Assembly (NCBI GenBank): GCA_023412495.1
Contig: JAEYNP010000150.1
Span: forward strand, 22,029-86,028
Origin: Pseudomonadota bacterium
GTDB taxonomy: Bacteria; Desulfobacterota; Desulfobulbia; Desulfobulbales; Desulfocapsaceae
Length of the DNA stretch: 64,000 bases
Reading direction: 5' to 3'
Part shown: positions 63,560 to 64,000 of the stretch, in pieces
How the letters are laid out: every line of letters begins with the position of its first letter
How positions within the stretch are numbered: the stretch's first letter is position 1
Notes under the pieces: model-generated
Database searches by the model: none
What the model was told of the DNA's origin: nothing
The model's input: the letters and a program-made list of their open reading frames with translations, nothing else
Program-made: the position numbers and the translations under genes

Positions 63560-63924
63560 AAAAACGAGAACAGAGAAGATTCATCCGCTACGATTCGCTC
63601 CATCTCCTGGATTACCTGGTTCTGGACGAAGAAGGCCGGCCAGGCCAATACTCCATGGGCCGGACGATCGATGTATCTATCGACGGTTTGAAACTGGAAA
63701 CAGCCTACCCCCTCCAACCCGACACCCGACTGCTCATCACCGTGGGCATCGAGGAAGACCTCATCGATCTGGAAGGCAGGACGACCCACAGCACCCCCCG
63801 CGACGGCCGTTTTGTCTCCGGCATCACCTTTATGAAGATATCCAAGGAAGGAAGACGCATCTTTGCCAAGTACACGGAAGCCTTCAATAGACGAATGTTG
63901 GAGTTGGAAAAACAGCAGGGATGA
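63556..63924 (+). CDS. PilZ domain protein
   Basis: A 122-residue single-domain protein. R7-x3-R11 in QRRFIRYD and the D-x-S-x-x-G motif in DVSIDGLKLE are the two c-di-GMP-binding elements of PilZ. It could report c-di-GMP made by the GGDEF-EAL protein at 22351 or others. Its ATG overlaps the mtnA stop, so it is co-translated with it; the reason for that pairing is unclear. Confidence 0.87.
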   Translation: MKKREQRRFIRYDSLHLLDYLVLDEEGRPGQYSMGRTIDVSIDGLKLETAYPLQPDTRLLITVGIEEDLIDLEGRTTHSTPRDGRFVSGITFMKISKEGRRIFAKYTEAFNRRMLELEKQQG

Positions 63925-64000
63925 GGACTGAGGACCGAGGACTGAGGACTGAGGACTGAGGACTGAGGACTGAGGACTGAGGACTGAGGACTGAGGACTG
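63924..64000. repeat. heptanucleotide tandem repeat (GAGGACT)n, runs off window
   Basis: About eleven copies of GAGGACT, of which one early copy reads GAGGACC. The repeat begins at the PilZ stop and continues to the window end. Confidence 0.95.

Overview
This is a GC-rich (about 60 %) bacterial chromosome segment. The gene content fits an anaerobic or sulfur-metabolising member of the Desulfobacterota (former Deltaproteobacteria). Pointers are the dense two-component and c-di-GMP signalling genes, a TorD-linked molybdo/tungsto-enzyme, a TauE exporter, a diheme secreted protein, a DUF2760/Hsp70 pair, a VTC/DUF4956/CotH operon and a full glnA/glnE/glnD/glnB/amt nitrogen set. The lineage is inferred from gene content only; no rRNA is present.

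Layout. 1-1.4 kb: TauE-type exporter and the start of a membrane protein. 1.6-8.3 kb (minus): a four-gene operon of a membrane protein, a PAS histidine kinase, a TorD chaperone-molybdoenzyme fusion and a GAF/GAF/PAS protein that ends after its HisKA helix pair. Two copies of a TGCAACAT palindrome lie upstream. 9-13 kb (plus): CheB-CheR-PAS fusion and a PAS kinase; 13.1-15.9 kb (minus): orphan CheB and a sigma-54 response regulator. 16-18.7 kb: repeats, a His-rich exported protein, a small zincin and murB. 19-27.5 kb (plus): five signalling genes, including a REC kinase with a dead HisKA remnant and a REC-PAS-GAF-PAS-GGDEF-EAL protein. 28.1-32.3 kb (minus): VTC, DUF4956, a membrane protein and CotH. 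32.7-38 kb (plus): DUF2760 and two Hsp70 proteins. 38-44.6 kb: a hydrolase, a diheme protein, an RND pump remnant, an S24 repressor and AsmA.

44.9-47.6 kb is an AT-rich decayed element at the 3' end of tRNA-Arg(TCT). It holds an unknown membrane protein, a frameshifted Ogr-like zinc finger and a terminase remnant, and an 18/20 copy of the tRNA end marks its far side. 47.7-50.1 kb encodes a fusion of cysteine synthase with a CysRS-like domain that has lost HIGH and KMSKS but kept its zinc ligands. 50.3-62 kb (minus) is the nitrogen block: a DciA-like protein, a non-adenylylatable GlnA, GlnE, an adenylylatable GlnA, GlnD, P-II and Amt. A near-identical ~145 bp inverted repeat brackets glnA2-glnD-glnB. 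62.4-64 kb: mtnA, a PilZ protein and a heptanucleotide tandem repeat.

The strongest candidates for undescribed biology are the chaperone-fused molybdoenzyme inside a sensory operon, the CysK/pseudo-CysRS fusion, the VTC/DUF4956/CotH operon and the tRNA-Arg island.
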